Assembly: GCF_900109285.1 (NCBI RefSeq)
Contig: NZ_FNZQ01000004.1
Location: 1 to 64,000, forward strand
From: Jannaschia helgolandensis
GTDB lineage: Bacteria > Pseudomonadota > Alphaproteobacteria > Rhodobacterales > Rhodobacteraceae
Direction: 5' to 3'
Length of the DNA: 64,000 nt
Position 1 is the first letter of the stretch; every line of letters begins with the position of its first letter. The notes under the pieces are model-generated. The model worked only from the letters and a program-made list of their open reading frames with translations, had not been told where the DNA came from and ran no database searches. The position numbers and the translations under genes were made by a program. Positions 26,437 through 36,026 of the stretch are shown here, one piece after another.

Positions 26437-27153
26437 TCAGACCAGAATGATCGAGATCCGCCGGTTGGACTTGCCCTTGTTCTCGATCTTGCCGACCTCG
26501 ACCGCGCCGATCTCGGCGGTGGAGCGGACATGCGTGCCGCCACAGGGTTGCAGGTCGACCGGCGCATCGGTGGTTCCGATCCGCACCAGGCGGATATGCC
26601 CGGCCCCGCGCGGCGGCTGCACGGACAGCGTCTTGACCAGGCCCGGATTGGCATCCAGCTCGGCTTCGGTGATCCACTCCTCGGTGACGGCATGATCCTC
26701 GGCGATCAACTGGGTCAGCCGGTCCTGAATGAAATCCCGATCAAAGATCACCTCGGGCATGACGAAATCCAGCCGCGACTTCTCCGCTCCGATCTGACCT
26801 CCTGTTACCGGCAACGGCACCACGACCGACAGAAGATGTAACGCCGTGTGCATCCGCATGAAACGGTGGCGGCGGTCCCAGTCCAGACGCATCTCGATCT
26901 CGGCCCCCAGCGGCGGCAGCGGCGATTCCTCGGCGGGGACCAGAACGATGGCGTCCTCCACCCCCTTGACCGCGCCCGCAATATCACAGCCGCCACCGTC
27001 CCAGGCGATGTGCCCGCTGTCGCCGGGTTGACCGCCGCCCTTGGCATAGAAGATCGACGCATCAGGCACGATCCCACCCTCGGGCGTCAGCGCCATCACA
27101 CGGCCGACGGCGGACTTCCGATAGGGATGGGTGCGGTACAGCATGTCGGTCAT
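26437..27153 (-). CDS. alanyl-tRNA editing protein (AlaX-type)
   Basis: A 238-residue stand-alone homologue of the AlaRS editing domain. It contains FYAKGGGQPGDSGHI, the zinc motif HTALH (HxxxH) near residue 101, and QPCGGTHVRSTAEIG near residue 207 with the Cys and His that complete the metal site. It hydrolyses Ser- or Gly-mischarged tRNA-Ala. Its start overlaps the mscS-like stop (ATGA), making it the last gene of the cysK-mscS-alaX set. Confidence 0.92.
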   Translation of the reverse strand: MTDMLYRTHPYRKSAVGRVMALTPEGGIVPDASIFYAKGGGQPGDSGHIAWDGGGCDIAGAVKGVEDAIVLVPAEESPLPPLGAEIEMRLDWDRRHRFMRMHTALHLLSVVVPLPVTGGQIGAEKSRLDFVMPEVIFDRDFIQDRLTQLIAEDHAVTEEWITEAELDANPGLVKTLSVQPPRGAGHIRLVRIGTTDAPVDLQPCGGTHVRSTAEIGAVEVGKIENKGKSNRRISIILV

Positions 27154-29591
27154 GTCGTCTCGGGGGGCTGGTCGGGCGTGTGATCGGATGGCGGGGCAGT
27201 ATCGGGCGCGGTTGTCCGCAGCACCTCGGGGTTTCGTAACCAGATATCGCGTTGCGCGAAAGGAATCTCCAGATCTTCCGCCTTGAAACGTTCTGCAATC
27301 CCGTGGTTCAGCTCCGACGCGACGATCGGCCTGAACAGGATATCGCGCAAGACGACGCGAATCGTAAAGTTCAGGCTATCCGCCCCGAACCCGTCGAACG
27401 TCACCAGAGGGCCGGGGTTGAGCACGACCATCGGATGGGCTTCGGCCACTTCGGTCAGGATCTTCTCGACCCGGCGCGTATCGCTGCCATAGGCCACGCC
27501 GACCGTCAGAACAACGCGCCCGGAGGAATTCTGCAAGGTATAATTGGTCACAACTCCAGAAATCAGATCCGCGTTCGGCACGATCACATCCTGACGGTCG
27601 AACGTCTCGATCCGGGTGGAGCGCACCGAAATCTCGCGCACGAATCCCTCGACCCCGCCGACGTTCACCCAATCGCCCAGTTTGATGGGACGCTCGATCA
27701 GCAGGATGACACCCGACACGAAGTTCTGCACGATGGTCTGCAGGCCGAAACCGATACCGACCGACAGAGCACCCGCGACAATGGCCAGACCGCTCAGGTT
27801 GATGCCCGCCGCCGTGATGGCGACCAGCGCGGCAACCGTGATCCCGAGATAACCGGTGCCGGACAGAATGGCGTTGGTCCCGCCCGTATCCAGCTTGGTC
27901 TTGGGCAGCACACTGATGCGCAGCACACCCTTCAGCAGACGGACGATCATGTAGCCCAGCGCGAAGACAATCGCGAAGGTCATGAAACTTGCGGGCGAAA
28001 TATCGGTCCCGGCGATGGTGAAACCGCGCAGGAACCTTGTCCACCATTCCGCCAGAACCGTCCCGCGCACACCCCAGATCATAGCGAACGCAGGCGCCGA
28101 TGCGATGGCCAGTGCGAACCCGATCAGCGTCGGTGTCAGCGCATCGCGTCCGGCATCCGACCGGCGCGTCACGGCGGCATAGATGTCGAACGCCAGCCCC
28201 TGAAGGATGCCGATCAGCATGATCAACGCCAGCGACATGACAGAAGGCCAGAGGATCGCACCGGCCAGATTGACATAGCCGACCGCCGAGATGACCGGTG
28301 TCACCAGCCCGACGACGATCAGCGCCCGGCCCAGAAAACGCAGGACCTGTGCCCAGAACCCTTCCGCTTCGTCGTCGCGCGCGGCAAGTCCCTGCGACAG
28401 GAACAACTGACCCAGCCGGAACAGGATCAGCCCGGCAAATGTCAGGATGACGAAATGCGACACCGCACGGCTGACCGCCGGGTCGGCGGATGTGGGCGCA
28501 ATCACCTCGACCGCGAAGGCGCAGGCCAGAAGGAAACCCAACATCAGCGCATGCCGTCGCGCCTCGGCCCGACGATCGGGCGCGACCGGCAGGAACGCCT
28601 CCACCGTTTCTCGCCGCGGCAGGGCCTGTAACGCCAGCCAGCGCGCCAGCAGCGTGACCAGCCCCATGATCGGCAGCGTCGTCGTGGCCACTGCAACGCG
28701 CGGACCTTCGGCCCCCATCAGTTGCAGGATACGGACAATCGCAAACAAGCCCAGTACCGGCAGGATAAGACGGACCAGCGAAATCCCCAGCAGGATGATA
28801 CGCACTATTGCGCTGTCCGCCTCATCCCTGGCGATGCGGTCGCGCAGGCGGGCCAGCCAGACGCCCGATCTCCAAAGGAGCATGACCGCCACAAAGATCA
28901 GCAGCCCCAGTTCAACCCCGCGCGACTGCCAGACGGCGCGGTCCGTGGGGGTGGCGAACGGCTGCCACATTTCCCGCCCGAAAGCGGCAAGCCAGCTGCC
29001 GATGGCGGTTACGGTTGGCAGCCAGTTGACTGGATTGAGTGGCGCGGGACCTTTTTCCAGGACTCGCTTTGTGCGGTCCTGCTCGATCAGGCGGTCCGTT
29101 TCGGCGATCAGACCATCGGCGCGGGCGAATTCGGCCTGCGCCAGGCGGACCGGAGCCATGAGCGTTTCCAGCTGGGCATTCAGGTCTGCGCGCTGCGATG
29201 CAATATCGGGTGCCTCGGATGACCCTTCTTGGGGAGCCGGGCCAAGCGCTTCTATCTGCGTCTTCAGCGTCGCGATGCGCTCTGCCCCTGCCTCCCGGTC
29301 CACGGAAAACTGCGCCCGCCAGCGAACCAGATCGGACCGCAGCGTTCCCAGAGCCTCGACCGAAGCCGCACCGTCATCGATCACGCCGCGCGCGCGTTTT
29401 GCCAGTTCGACCCACTCCGCGGACTCGGCGGCAGGCGTGGCTGCGTTCTGCGTCTGCGCGGTCGACGACGGCGTGGAGGTTTGCGGCGAAGCACTTGGCT
29501 GGGGTGCAGTGGCGTCCTGCGCCGCCAACGGCAGCGCCAGCACCCCCCACACCAACAGGGCGGTCAGAATACGGATCAGGGGCCGGATCAT
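27150..29591 (-). CDS. DUF3772/MscS-family mechanosensitive ion channel
   Basis: An 813-residue inner-membrane protein. ATG 29591 overlaps the cysK stop; the open frame upstream lies inside cysK. The signal peptide MIRPLIRILTALLVWGVLAL is followed by a Ser/Thr/Gln-rich stretch, a periplasmic DUF3772-type helical domain (about 60-190), about nine to ten helices and the MscS core: pore helix GALSVGIGFGLQTIVQNFVS, beta domain RPIKLGDWVNVGGVEGFV, and DVIVPNADLISGVVTNYTL. It protects against osmotic downshock. The operon with cysK and alaX is unusual. Confidence 0.9.
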   Translation of the reverse strand: MIRPLIRILTALLVWGVLALPLAAQDATAPQPSASPQTSTPSSTAQTQNAATPAAESAEWVELAKRARGVIDDGAASVEALGTLRSDLVRWRAQFSVDREAGAERIATLKTQIEALGPAPQEGSSEAPDIASQRADLNAQLETLMAPVRLAQAEFARADGLIAETDRLIEQDRTKRVLEKGPAPLNPVNWLPTVTAIGSWLAAFGREMWQPFATPTDRAVWQSRGVELGLLIFVAVMLLWRSGVWLARLRDRIARDEADSAIVRIILLGISLVRLILPVLGLFAIVRILQLMGAEGPRVAVATTTLPIMGLVTLLARWLALQALPRRETVEAFLPVAPDRRAEARRHALMLGFLLACAFAVEVIAPTSADPAVSRAVSHFVILTFAGLILFRLGQLFLSQGLAARDDEAEGFWAQVLRFLGRALIVVGLVTPVISAVGYVNLAGAILWPSVMSLALIMLIGILQGLAFDIYAAVTRRSDAGRDALTPTLIGFALAIASAPAFAMIWGVRGTVLAEWWTRFLRGFTIAGTDISPASFMTFAIVFALGYMIVRLLKGVLRISVLPKTKLDTGGTNAILSGTGYLGITVAALVAITAAGINLSGLAIVAGALSVGIGFGLQTIVQNFVSGVILLIERPIKLGDWVNVGGVEGFVREISVRSTRIETFDRQDVIVPNADLISGVVTNYTLQNSSGRVVLTVGVAYGSDTRRVEKILTEVAEAHPMVVLNPGPLVTFDGFGADSLNFTIRVVLRDILFRPIVASELNHGIAERFKAEDLEIPFAQRDIWLRNPEVLRTTAPDTAPPSDHTPDQPPETT

Positions 29592-30613
29592 TCGAATGCC
29601 GTCGGCACCTCGCGCGGTGGACCATCCAGCCAATGCGGCACCGGCAGCCCCTTTTCGCGCAGGAACGCGGGATTCCAGAGCTTCGACTGATAGCGCGATC
29701 CATAGTCGCACAGGATCGTTACGATTGTATGCCCCGGCCCCAGATGCCGTGCCATCTGCATCGCTCCGCCGATGTTGATGCCGGTCGAACCGCCCATGCA
29801 GAGGCCCTCGAATTCCAGCAGATCGAAGACGATGGGCAGCGCTTCCTCGTCGGTCACCTGACAGACGAAATCGGGGGTAAACCCTTCAAGGTTGTCGGTG
29901 ATGCGGCCCTGCCCGATGCCTTCCGAAATGCTGTTGCCCTCGGACGCCAGCTCTCCGTTCTTATAGAAGTTATAAAGCGCCGCGCCCATCGGATCGGCCA
30001 GCCCGACCTTGACGCCCTTTGGCTGCAGAACCTGGGCCACGCCCGCCACCGTGCCGCCCGACCCTGCGGCACAGATGAAACCGTCGATGCGGCCATTCAA
30101 TTGCTCCCAGATTTCGGGGGCAGTGGTTTCAACATGCGCCTGCCGGTTCGCGGTGTTGTCGAACTGATTGGCGAAGATCGCGCCGTTCGGTTCGGTCTCG
30201 GCCAGCTTGTCCGCCAATCGGCGGGCATAGTGGATGTAATTGTTCGGATCGCGATACGGCTTGGGCGGCACCTCGACCAGCGTGGCCCCTGCAAGGCTCA
30301 GCATGTCCTTCTTTTCCTGGCTCTGGCTGTCGGGAATGACGATCACCGATTTGAACCCCATCGACGCGCCCACCAGCGCCAGACCGATACCTGTGTTTCC
30401 GGCGGTGCCTTCGACTATCGTGCCACCGGGTTTCAACGCGCCCGACGCCAACGCATCGCGAATGATATACAGCGCCGCGCGGTCCTTTACCGACTGACCG
30501 GGGTTCAGAAACTCCGCCTTGCCCAGAATTTCGCAGCCGGTGTCGTCGCTGACCCGGTTCAGCCGGATCAGGGGCGTGTTGCCGATGGCCTCGGTCAGGT
30601 TCTGATGGATCAT
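29588..30613 (-). CDS. cysK: cysteine synthase A (O-acetylserine sulfhydrylase)
   Basis: A 341-residue PLP enzyme, slightly longer than typical CysK. It starts IGNTPLIRLNRVSDDTGCEI, has the PLP lysine in NPGQSVKDRAA (about residue 43), the phosphate-binding GTAGNTGIGLAL and SGGTVAGVA. It makes cysteine from O-acetylserine and sulfide. The C-terminal extension (LWNPAFLREKGLPVPHWL) is of the type seen in an alphaproteobacterial subgroup. Its stop overlaps the channel gene's start. Confidence 0.9.
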   Translation of the reverse strand: MIHQNLTEAIGNTPLIRLNRVSDDTGCEILGKAEFLNPGQSVKDRAALYIIRDALASGALKPGGTIVEGTAGNTGIGLALVGASMGFKSVIVIPDSQSQEKKDMLSLAGATLVEVPPKPYRDPNNYIHYARRLADKLAETEPNGAIFANQFDNTANRQAHVETTAPEIWEQLNGRIDGFICAAGSGGTVAGVAQVLQPKGVKVGLADPMGAALYNFYKNGELASEGNSISEGIGQGRITDNLEGFTPDFVCQVTDEEALPIVFDLLEFEGLCMGGSTGINIGGAMQMARHLGPGHTIVTILCDYGSRYQSKLWNPAFLREKGLPVPHWLDGPPREVPTAFE

Positions 30614-30666
30614 GTCTGGGCCTCCGGATGGGTTACAATCCCATCTACCCCTCGGTCGTCATGGCT

Positions 30667-31782
30667 TCAACCGCGTAGCGTGTCCCGGTTGAGCGCCAGC
30701 CACTGCGCAGAAATGATCAACGGTGCATTCACCGCTTCGCCCGACGCGACCATCGCCAGCAAATCGTCCAGAGGCACCACGTGGACACGAATGTCTTCGT
30801 CCTCGCCGTCCAGACCGTGCAGGCCGTCGCTGTCATCCGGCAGATCGCAGACCGCCACGTAGGAGTGTAATATCTGCGCCAGACCACCGGGACTGGGATA
30901 GTAACGTCCAACAAAATGAAAGTTTTGCGGGTCGACGTTAAGACCCGCCTCCTCCGCCGTTTCGCGGATGGCCGCGGTCTCGGCCGTCTCGCCCACGTCA
31001 ATCAGGCCGGCGACAGGCTCCAGCATCCAGGGCTGCGGATCGCCCTTGGCCAGCGCACCGATACGGATCTGCTCGACCAGCAGGACGCGGTCGCGCACCG
31101 GGTCATAGGGCAGAACCGTCGCCGCATCCGTGGCATGAGAGATCGCGCGTTGCAGAACGCCCGAACGGGTGCCGTTGAAGCGCGGATAATCCAGATGCCA
31201 TTCCTCGACCCGATGAAACCCTTCATAGGGATAGTCGACCCGCTGAACGTCGACCTGATCGGCCCGTCCCTCGCCCCCGACGGTTGCGACCCTCCGGTGA
31301 CCCCGCGCCGCGACGATACCCTGCGCGCGCGACTGAACCACGCCACGCCGTGCCGCAATTTCAGCGGGCGTCACCTGCCCCATGCCGCGCATCACTTCGG
31401 CGGCGGCCAGCCGGGTGCGCGCGCCGTGCGCCGCAACCCAATCGGTCAGCGACCAGGGCACGCCCGCGCCGCCGGCCCCGCCGACCTCCCGGTAGACCAG
31501 AGCCGAGACTGCCCCCTCGGGCCCGTCGACCGTTACCGCTTCGGGCGCATATCCGAAGGCCACCTCGTACCAGTCCAGCCGGGCCTTTGCCGTGCCGTCC
31601 AGCGGGGCCGTCAGATACCCGGTCGCCTGCCCCCCGCACACCAGCACAGGCCAGTCACCCGCCGCCGCACGTTCGACCGACCAGTCGTTCAGCGTGGCAC
31701 GGATGCAGCCGACATCGCCCCCGGCCACATCGGTCAGAAGCGCATCCCACATAAGGGTTCCGAACAGAAAATAACGGCTCAT
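30667..31782 (-). CDS. GGCT-like / NUDIX (ADP-ribose pyrophosphatase) fusion protein
   Basis: A 371-residue two-domain protein. The first about 100 residues (MSRYFLFGTLMWDALL, TGYLTAPLDGTAKARLDWYE) have the gamma-glutamylcyclotransferase/AIG2 fold signature FGTLM. Residues about 180-371 are a NUDIX hydrolase of the ADP-ribose pyrophosphatase class (LVEQIRIGALAKGDPQPWML, NUDIX box GLIDVGETAETAAIRETAEE). It probably cleaves ADP-ribose or related nucleotides; the role of the first domain is unknown. It is 18 bases after trgA and 53 before cysK. Confidence 0.88.
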   Translation of the reverse strand: MSRYFLFGTLMWDALLTDVAGGDVGCIRATLNDWSVERAAAGDWPVLVCGGQATGYLTAPLDGTAKARLDWYEVAFGYAPEAVTVDGPEGAVSALVYREVGGAGGAGVPWSLTDWVAAHGARTRLAAAEVMRGMGQVTPAEIAARRGVVQSRAQGIVAARGHRRVATVGGEGRADQVDVQRVDYPYEGFHRVEEWHLDYPRFNGTRSGVLQRAISHATDAATVLPYDPVRDRVLLVEQIRIGALAKGDPQPWMLEPVAGLIDVGETAETAAIRETAEEAGLNVDPQNFHFVGRYYPSPGGLAQILHSYVAVCDLPDDSDGLHGLDGEDEDIRVHVVPLDDLLAMVASGEAVNAPLIISAQWLALNRDTLRG

Positions 31783-31800
31783 GTCCAGGTCAGCGCAGGT

Positions 31801-32262
31801 TCATCGCATCGTACGACCGACAAGGCCGCCGATCAGCCCGACAACCGCACCGCCACCGAACAACAGGCCCATCACAACCGGATGGAAGACTGTCACCGCG
31901 TCTTTGACCAAGAACCCCATCCAGGCCGACGCCGCCGTACCGATGGCGGTGTATTTGCCCTGCAGCGACTCGGCGATCATGACTCCGAAGGCGTGAAGCA
32001 ACAGACTCAGAACCAGCAGTATTGCCGCCCCTCCGATGCCCGCCGTTATGACATTGGTGACCGTGTTGCCCCGCATCGTCGGCCCCGACGCGATCCGCCC
32101 GATATACCGCCACCCGATCAACAGACCGCCGAAGGCCAGAAATTCGCGGAACAGGCCGACGCGCGTCCCTTCCTCCAGCGTATAGCGGACAATGGCTTCG
32201 CCTACAGCCCAGGCCAACGCGGCAAACAGGATGGCACTGACAAGTTTGGCGGGGGTTGGCAT
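31801..32262 (-). CDS. trgA: TrgA-family membrane protein
   Basis: A 153-residue protein with four membrane helices, beginning MPTPAKLVSAILFAALAWAV. This matches the TrgA family described with tellurite resistance in Rhodobacter and common in Rhodobacterales. Its ATG overlaps the cfa stop by one base (TGATG). The biochemical activity is not known. Confidence 0.85.
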   Translation of the reverse strand: MPTPAKLVSAILFAALAWAVGEAIVRYTLEEGTRVGLFREFLAFGGLLIGWRYIGRIASGPTMRGNTVTNVITAGIGGAAILLVLSLLLHAFGVMIAESLQGKYTAIGTAASAWMGFLVKDAVTVFHPVVMGLLFGGGAVVGLIGGLVGRTMR

Positions 32263-33473
32263 CAGGTTGGCTTTCGGACCGTCATCTGGATGACGTCACA
32301 CATGCCATATTCAAACGCCCCCGCACAGCCCGTCAGATACAGGTTCCACATCTTGCGAAACCGCTCGTCGAAACCCTGTGCCGCGACCTCGTCCCAACGG
32401 TGGTTGAACCGGTCATACCAGCGCCGCAGCGTGATTGAATAATCCTTGGCAAGACTGATCGACCCGCGATCCTCCAGCCCGGCGCGCGCAAGTTGTTCGG
32501 CCAGCTTCATCGGCGCAGGCAGCATGCCACCCGGAAAGATATATTTCTGGATGAAATCGACGCTGCGTGTATACACCGCCCACCGCGTGTCCGGCACCGT
32601 GATGATCTGTAACGACGCCTGCCTGCCGGGATGCAGCCGATCGCGTAGCGTGTCGAAATAGACCGGCCAGTATTCGCGGCCCACCGCCTCGAACATCTCG
32701 ATGGACGCGATACCGTCGTACACGCCCGTCTCGTCGCGGTAATCCTGCAAGCGGAACTCGACAAGATCGGAAAGTCCAGCTTTTTCAATGCGCTCTTCGG
32801 CGAAGTTCAACTGCTCCTTACTTAGCGTAAGCCCGGTGACGCGCAGCCCCCGCTCCGCGGCGGCATATTCCGCAAAGCCACCCCAGCCACAGCCGATTTC
32901 CAGGACATGATCGCCCGGCTGCACCTCCATCCGGTCGATGATGGACTTGTATTTCGCGGTCTGCGCAGCCTCCAGCGGGTCCTGCGATGTGGCGAACATG
33001 CCAGACGAATAGGTCATCGTCTCGTCCAGCCACAGACCATAGAAATCATTCCCCAGATCGTAGTGCTTGGAGATGTTCTTCCTTGCCTGCGCCTTGGTAT
33101 TTCGCAGCATCCAGAACCGCGCCTTTTCATAGGCTTGCACCAGTTTCAGACCGGGGAACTTCTGGATCAGCATGTCCCCTTCCTTGTTGATGTAATCGAA
33201 CACCGCCTGCAGGTCGGGCGTCGTCCATGACCCATCCATATAGGCCTCCATGAAGCCCACGTCGCCTTCGCGCACAAGACGGGCGAACACATCATTGTTG
33301 TGGGTCACGATTTCGGCCACGGGTCCGGGCACAGCACCTTCGTGGCGGAACCGGCGGCCATCAGGCAGCACCACATCCATGCGGCCCGACTGCGCGCCCT
33401 GCGCCATCGCGAACGCCCGCTTGAAGTAACGCGGAAGACCGGCCTGTCCGTCCGTGGTCGTGAATGCGTTCAT
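32262..33473 (-). CDS. cfa: cyclopropane-fatty-acyl-phospholipid synthase
   Basis: A 403-residue SAM-dependent enzyme. ATG 33473 follows AAAGGGATTAAC; a longer frame upstream is not supported. It has MEAYMDGSWTTPDLQAVFDY, KNISKHYDLGNDFYGLWLDE, MTYSSGMF, the SAM motif VLEIGCGWGGFAEYA and SIEMFEAVGREYWPVYF. It methylenates unsaturated acyl chains in membrane phospholipids. It is upstream of and coupled to trgA. Confidence 0.93.
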   Translation of the reverse strand: MNAFTTTDGQAGLPRYFKRAFAMAQGAQSGRMDVVLPDGRRFRHEGAVPGPVAEIVTHNNDVFARLVREGDVGFMEAYMDGSWTTPDLQAVFDYINKEGDMLIQKFPGLKLVQAYEKARFWMLRNTKAQARKNISKHYDLGNDFYGLWLDETMTYSSGMFATSQDPLEAAQTAKYKSIIDRMEVQPGDHVLEIGCGWGGFAEYAAAERGLRVTGLTLSKEQLNFAEERIEKAGLSDLVEFRLQDYRDETGVYDGIASIEMFEAVGREYWPVYFDTLRDRLHPGRQASLQIITVPDTRWAVYTRSVDFIQKYIFPGGMLPAPMKLAEQLARAGLEDRGSISLAKDYSITLRRWYDRFNHRWDEVAAQGFDERFRKMWNLYLTGCAGAFEYGMCDVIQMTVRKPT

Positions 33474-33540
33474 GTTAATCCCTTTGATATTGGTGGAAGA
33501 AAACCACCCTGCGATCGGTTTCTGCAAGAAAAATTCGCAG

Positions 33541-34926
33541 CTATCCGTCGTCCCGTTGCTTGTATGCATCCAATGCGCGCACTCGTCCCTCGGACAGACC
33601 GACGATAGGCTCGGACGGACGGCCGGATCGGCGCGTCATGTTCCAACTGCGCGGGATCGCCTCGAAAAATGCATCATTTTCCAGCCATCTACGCCGGTAA
33701 ATGCCGTTTGGATCGAATTTTTCGGCCTGTGTCTCGGGGTTGAAGATACGGAAAAACGGCGAGGCATCCGGCCCCGACCCCGCGACCCACTGCCAGCCCA
33801 TCGCGTTCGACGCGGGGTCCCAGTCGACCAGCGTATCCGCGAACCAGTCGCGTCCCAGTTTCCAGTGCGTCATCAGATGCTTGGTCAGATAGCTGCCGAC
33901 CAGCATCCGGGCGCGGTTGTGCATCCGCCCGGTCACATACAGCTCCCGCATGGCGGCATCCACGACGTCCATCCCGGTGCAGCCGCGCCGCCAGGCTTCG
34001 GCATCGGGGTTATCCTCCCGCCAAGGAAATGCGTCCCACTCGGGCTTCCAGTTCTCGGTGACCAGGCGCGGCGTATGATAAGCCAGATGATGCGCGAAAT
34101 CGCGCCAGACGATCTCTTTCAGGAAGGTTTCGGCCCCCGCCTTCCCATCCTCCATCGCGCGTTTGCCCGCGAACCAGCATTCCCGCACGCTGATCTCGCC
34201 ATAGGTCAGGTTTTCGCTCAGACCGGAGGTACCGTCGACCGCCAGCATGTCGCGCGCGTCACTGTAATCGCCGACCTTTTCGTCCAGAAACCCCACCAGC
34301 CGGTCGCGCGCCGCCTGTTCTCCGACGTGAACGTGTTGCGCCACGACCGAAGCGCCGCGCCCCATCGCGCGGCCCAGATCCCAGTCGCCCGGAGTATCGC
34401 TGGCGGGCCAGGCGTCAGGCGCGCGCAATGCCTTCACCGGGGCCAGCGGCGTCTCCGGATCGCGGGTGCGAACCGATTTCCAGAACGGCGTGAAAACCTT
34501 GTAATAGCCCCCGGTCCCGGTCTCGACCGTCCATGGCTCGAACAGCACATGGCCCTGAAACGACCGCGCCTCGATGCCGCCTTCGCGCAGCTTTTCCTTC
34601 ACCTCGGTATCACGTGCCCGCTCGTTGGGCACATAAAGACGGTTCCAGACCACTGTCTCGGCCCCGGTCTCCGCGATCAGCGCCCGCAGCACATCCAGCG
34701 CGCGCCCCCGTCGCAGGACCAACCGCGACCCGATACCCTCCAAGGCGGTCGTTACTGCCTCCAGACCCAGACCCAGCCGCCATGCCGGGGCGGCGCCCCA
34801 TGTCTCGACCACCTCGTCCAGAAGGAACACTGGGATGACGGGATGCCCCGACTTTGCCGCCCAATCCATTGCCGGATTGTCAGTCAGCCGCAGGTCGCGG
34901 CGCATCCACAGAATGATCGGCGTCAT
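33541..34926 (-). CDS. phrB: deoxyribodipyrimidine photolyase
   Basis: A 461-residue class I CPD photolyase. The N-terminal antenna-binding domain starts IILWMRRDLRLTDNPAM; the FAD domain has GLSENLTYGEISVRECW, FLKEIVWRDFAHHLAYHTP, the WRRGCTGMDVVDAAMREL and TGRMHNRARMLVGSYLTKHL blocks, and ASNAMGWQWVAGSGPDASPF. It repairs UV-induced dimers using blue light. It is the first of a minus-strand run that continues with cfa 67 bases later. Confidence 0.94.
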   Translation of the reverse strand: MTPIILWMRRDLRLTDNPAMDWAAKSGHPVIPVFLLDEVVETWGAAPAWRLGLGLEAVTTALEGIGSRLVLRRGRALDVLRALIAETGAETVVWNRLYVPNERARDTEVKEKLREGGIEARSFQGHVLFEPWTVETGTGGYYKVFTPFWKSVRTRDPETPLAPVKALRAPDAWPASDTPGDWDLGRAMGRGASVVAQHVHVGEQAARDRLVGFLDEKVGDYSDARDMLAVDGTSGLSENLTYGEISVRECWFAGKRAMEDGKAGAETFLKEIVWRDFAHHLAYHTPRLVTENWKPEWDAFPWREDNPDAEAWRRGCTGMDVVDAAMRELYVTGRMHNRARMLVGSYLTKHLMTHWKLGRDWFADTLVDWDPASNAMGWQWVAGSGPDASPFFRIFNPETQAEKFDPNGIYRRRWLENDAFFEAIPRSWNMTRRSGRPSEPIVGLSEGRVRALDAYKQRDDG

Positions 34927-35036
34927 CCAAGACCCTTCGTCATATCGAAGGGATCATAGGGCCATCCGTCCGGTCGCCCAGCTTCCTCTTGGTAAAAATA
35001 TCCACGTTTCCGGGCCGAGGCCCCGATAACGCTGCG

Positions 35037-36026
35037 TCAGGCATTCACGTCGACGACCACACGTCCCCGAACCTGACCCTTCAGGATATCGGCGCCGGTT
35101 CGCGGCAGGTCCTCCAGCGTCTTCTCGACGATCATCGCCTCCAGCTTGTCCATCGGCAGCAGTTCGGCCAAACGATCCCAGGCCCGGACCCGGTTTTCAT
35201 ATGGCTGCAGCACGCTGTCGATGCCCAGAAGGTTAACACCCCGCAACAGGAACGGGATTACCGTTGCGGGCAACGATGCGCCGCCGGCCAGTCCAACTGC
35301 CGCAACACTGGCCCCATATTCCATCTGACCCAGCAGTCGCGCCAGCATCGCGCCACCGACCGCATCGACGCAGCCACCCCATGTCTCGCCCTCCAGCGGA
35401 CGCTTGACGGTTTCTGCCAGGTCTTCGCGCGGGACGATCTGCGTGGCCCCCAGCGAAGTCAGATATTCTGCCTGTTCAGGCCGTCCGGTGACGGCGGCAA
35501 CCTGCTTGCCCATCGCCGACAGCAGCGCGACCGCAACGGATCCGACACCACCTGCAGCCCCGGTGACCAGAACCGGCCCGGCCTTGATTCCGTGATCTTC
35601 CAGCACCTGGACCGCCAACATGGCGGTAAACCCCGCTGTGCCGACCGCCATCGCCTGCCGTGTGGTCAGCCCCTTGGGCAGTGGCACCAGCCAGTCGGCT
35701 CGGACGCGGGCCTTCTGGGAATAGCCGCCCCAATGCGCTTCGCCGACCCGCCAGCCGGTCAGGACGACCTTGTCGCCCGTTTTGTACCGGTCGTCAGACG
35801 ACGCCTCGACCGTGCCGGCGAAGTCGATGCCCGGCACATGCGGATAGTTGCGGACCAGCCCGCCGCCCGGCCCAATGCACAGCCCGTCCTTGTAGTTCAC
35901 CGTCGAATATTCGACTGCGACGGTAACCTCCGCCTCGGGCAGATCGGCCAGCGTCAGATCCTGAACCGAAGCCGAGGTCCCCTGATCTTCCTTTTCGACG
36001 ACCAGCGCCTTGAATGTCTCGCTCAT
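35037..36026 (-). CDS. acuI: acryloyl-CoA reductase AcuI
   Basis: A 329-residue zinc-independent medium-chain reductase. ATG 36026 overlaps the dmdA stop (ATGA) and has GAGAGG upstream. It has AVEYSTVNYKDGLCIGPGGG, VPGIDFAGTVE, and the NADPH motif GAAGGVGSVAVALL, all as in YhdH/AcuI. AcuI reduces toxic acryloyl-CoA to propionyl-CoA in DMSP breakdown. Its coupling to dmdA matches the dmdA-acuI pair of roseobacters. Confidence 0.93.
   Translation of the reverse strand: MSETFKALVVEKEDQGTSASVQDLTLADLPEAEVTVAVEYSTVNYKDGLCIGPGGGLVRNYPHVPGIDFAGTVEASSDDRYKTGDKVVLTGWRVGEAHWGGYSQKARVRADWLVPLPKGLTTRQAMAVGTAGFTAMLAVQVLEDHGIKAGPVLVTGAAGGVGSVAVALLSAMGKQVAAVTGRPEQAEYLTSLGATQIVPREDLAETVKRPLEGETWGGCVDAVGGAMLARLLGQMEYGASVAAVGLAGGASLPATVIPFLLRGVNLLGIDSVLQPYENRVRAWDRLAELLPMDKLEAMIVEKTLEDLPRTGADILKGQVRGRVVVDVNA

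Noticed and set aside
27252-28631. 459-codon plus-strand ORF over the MscS-type channel gene
   Set aside because: Arg/Gln/Asp-rich shadow of the minus-strand gene, whose channel motifs are clear.
33454-34959. 501-codon plus-strand ORF over phrB
   Set aside because: Shadow of the photolyase gene on the other strand; no family features.
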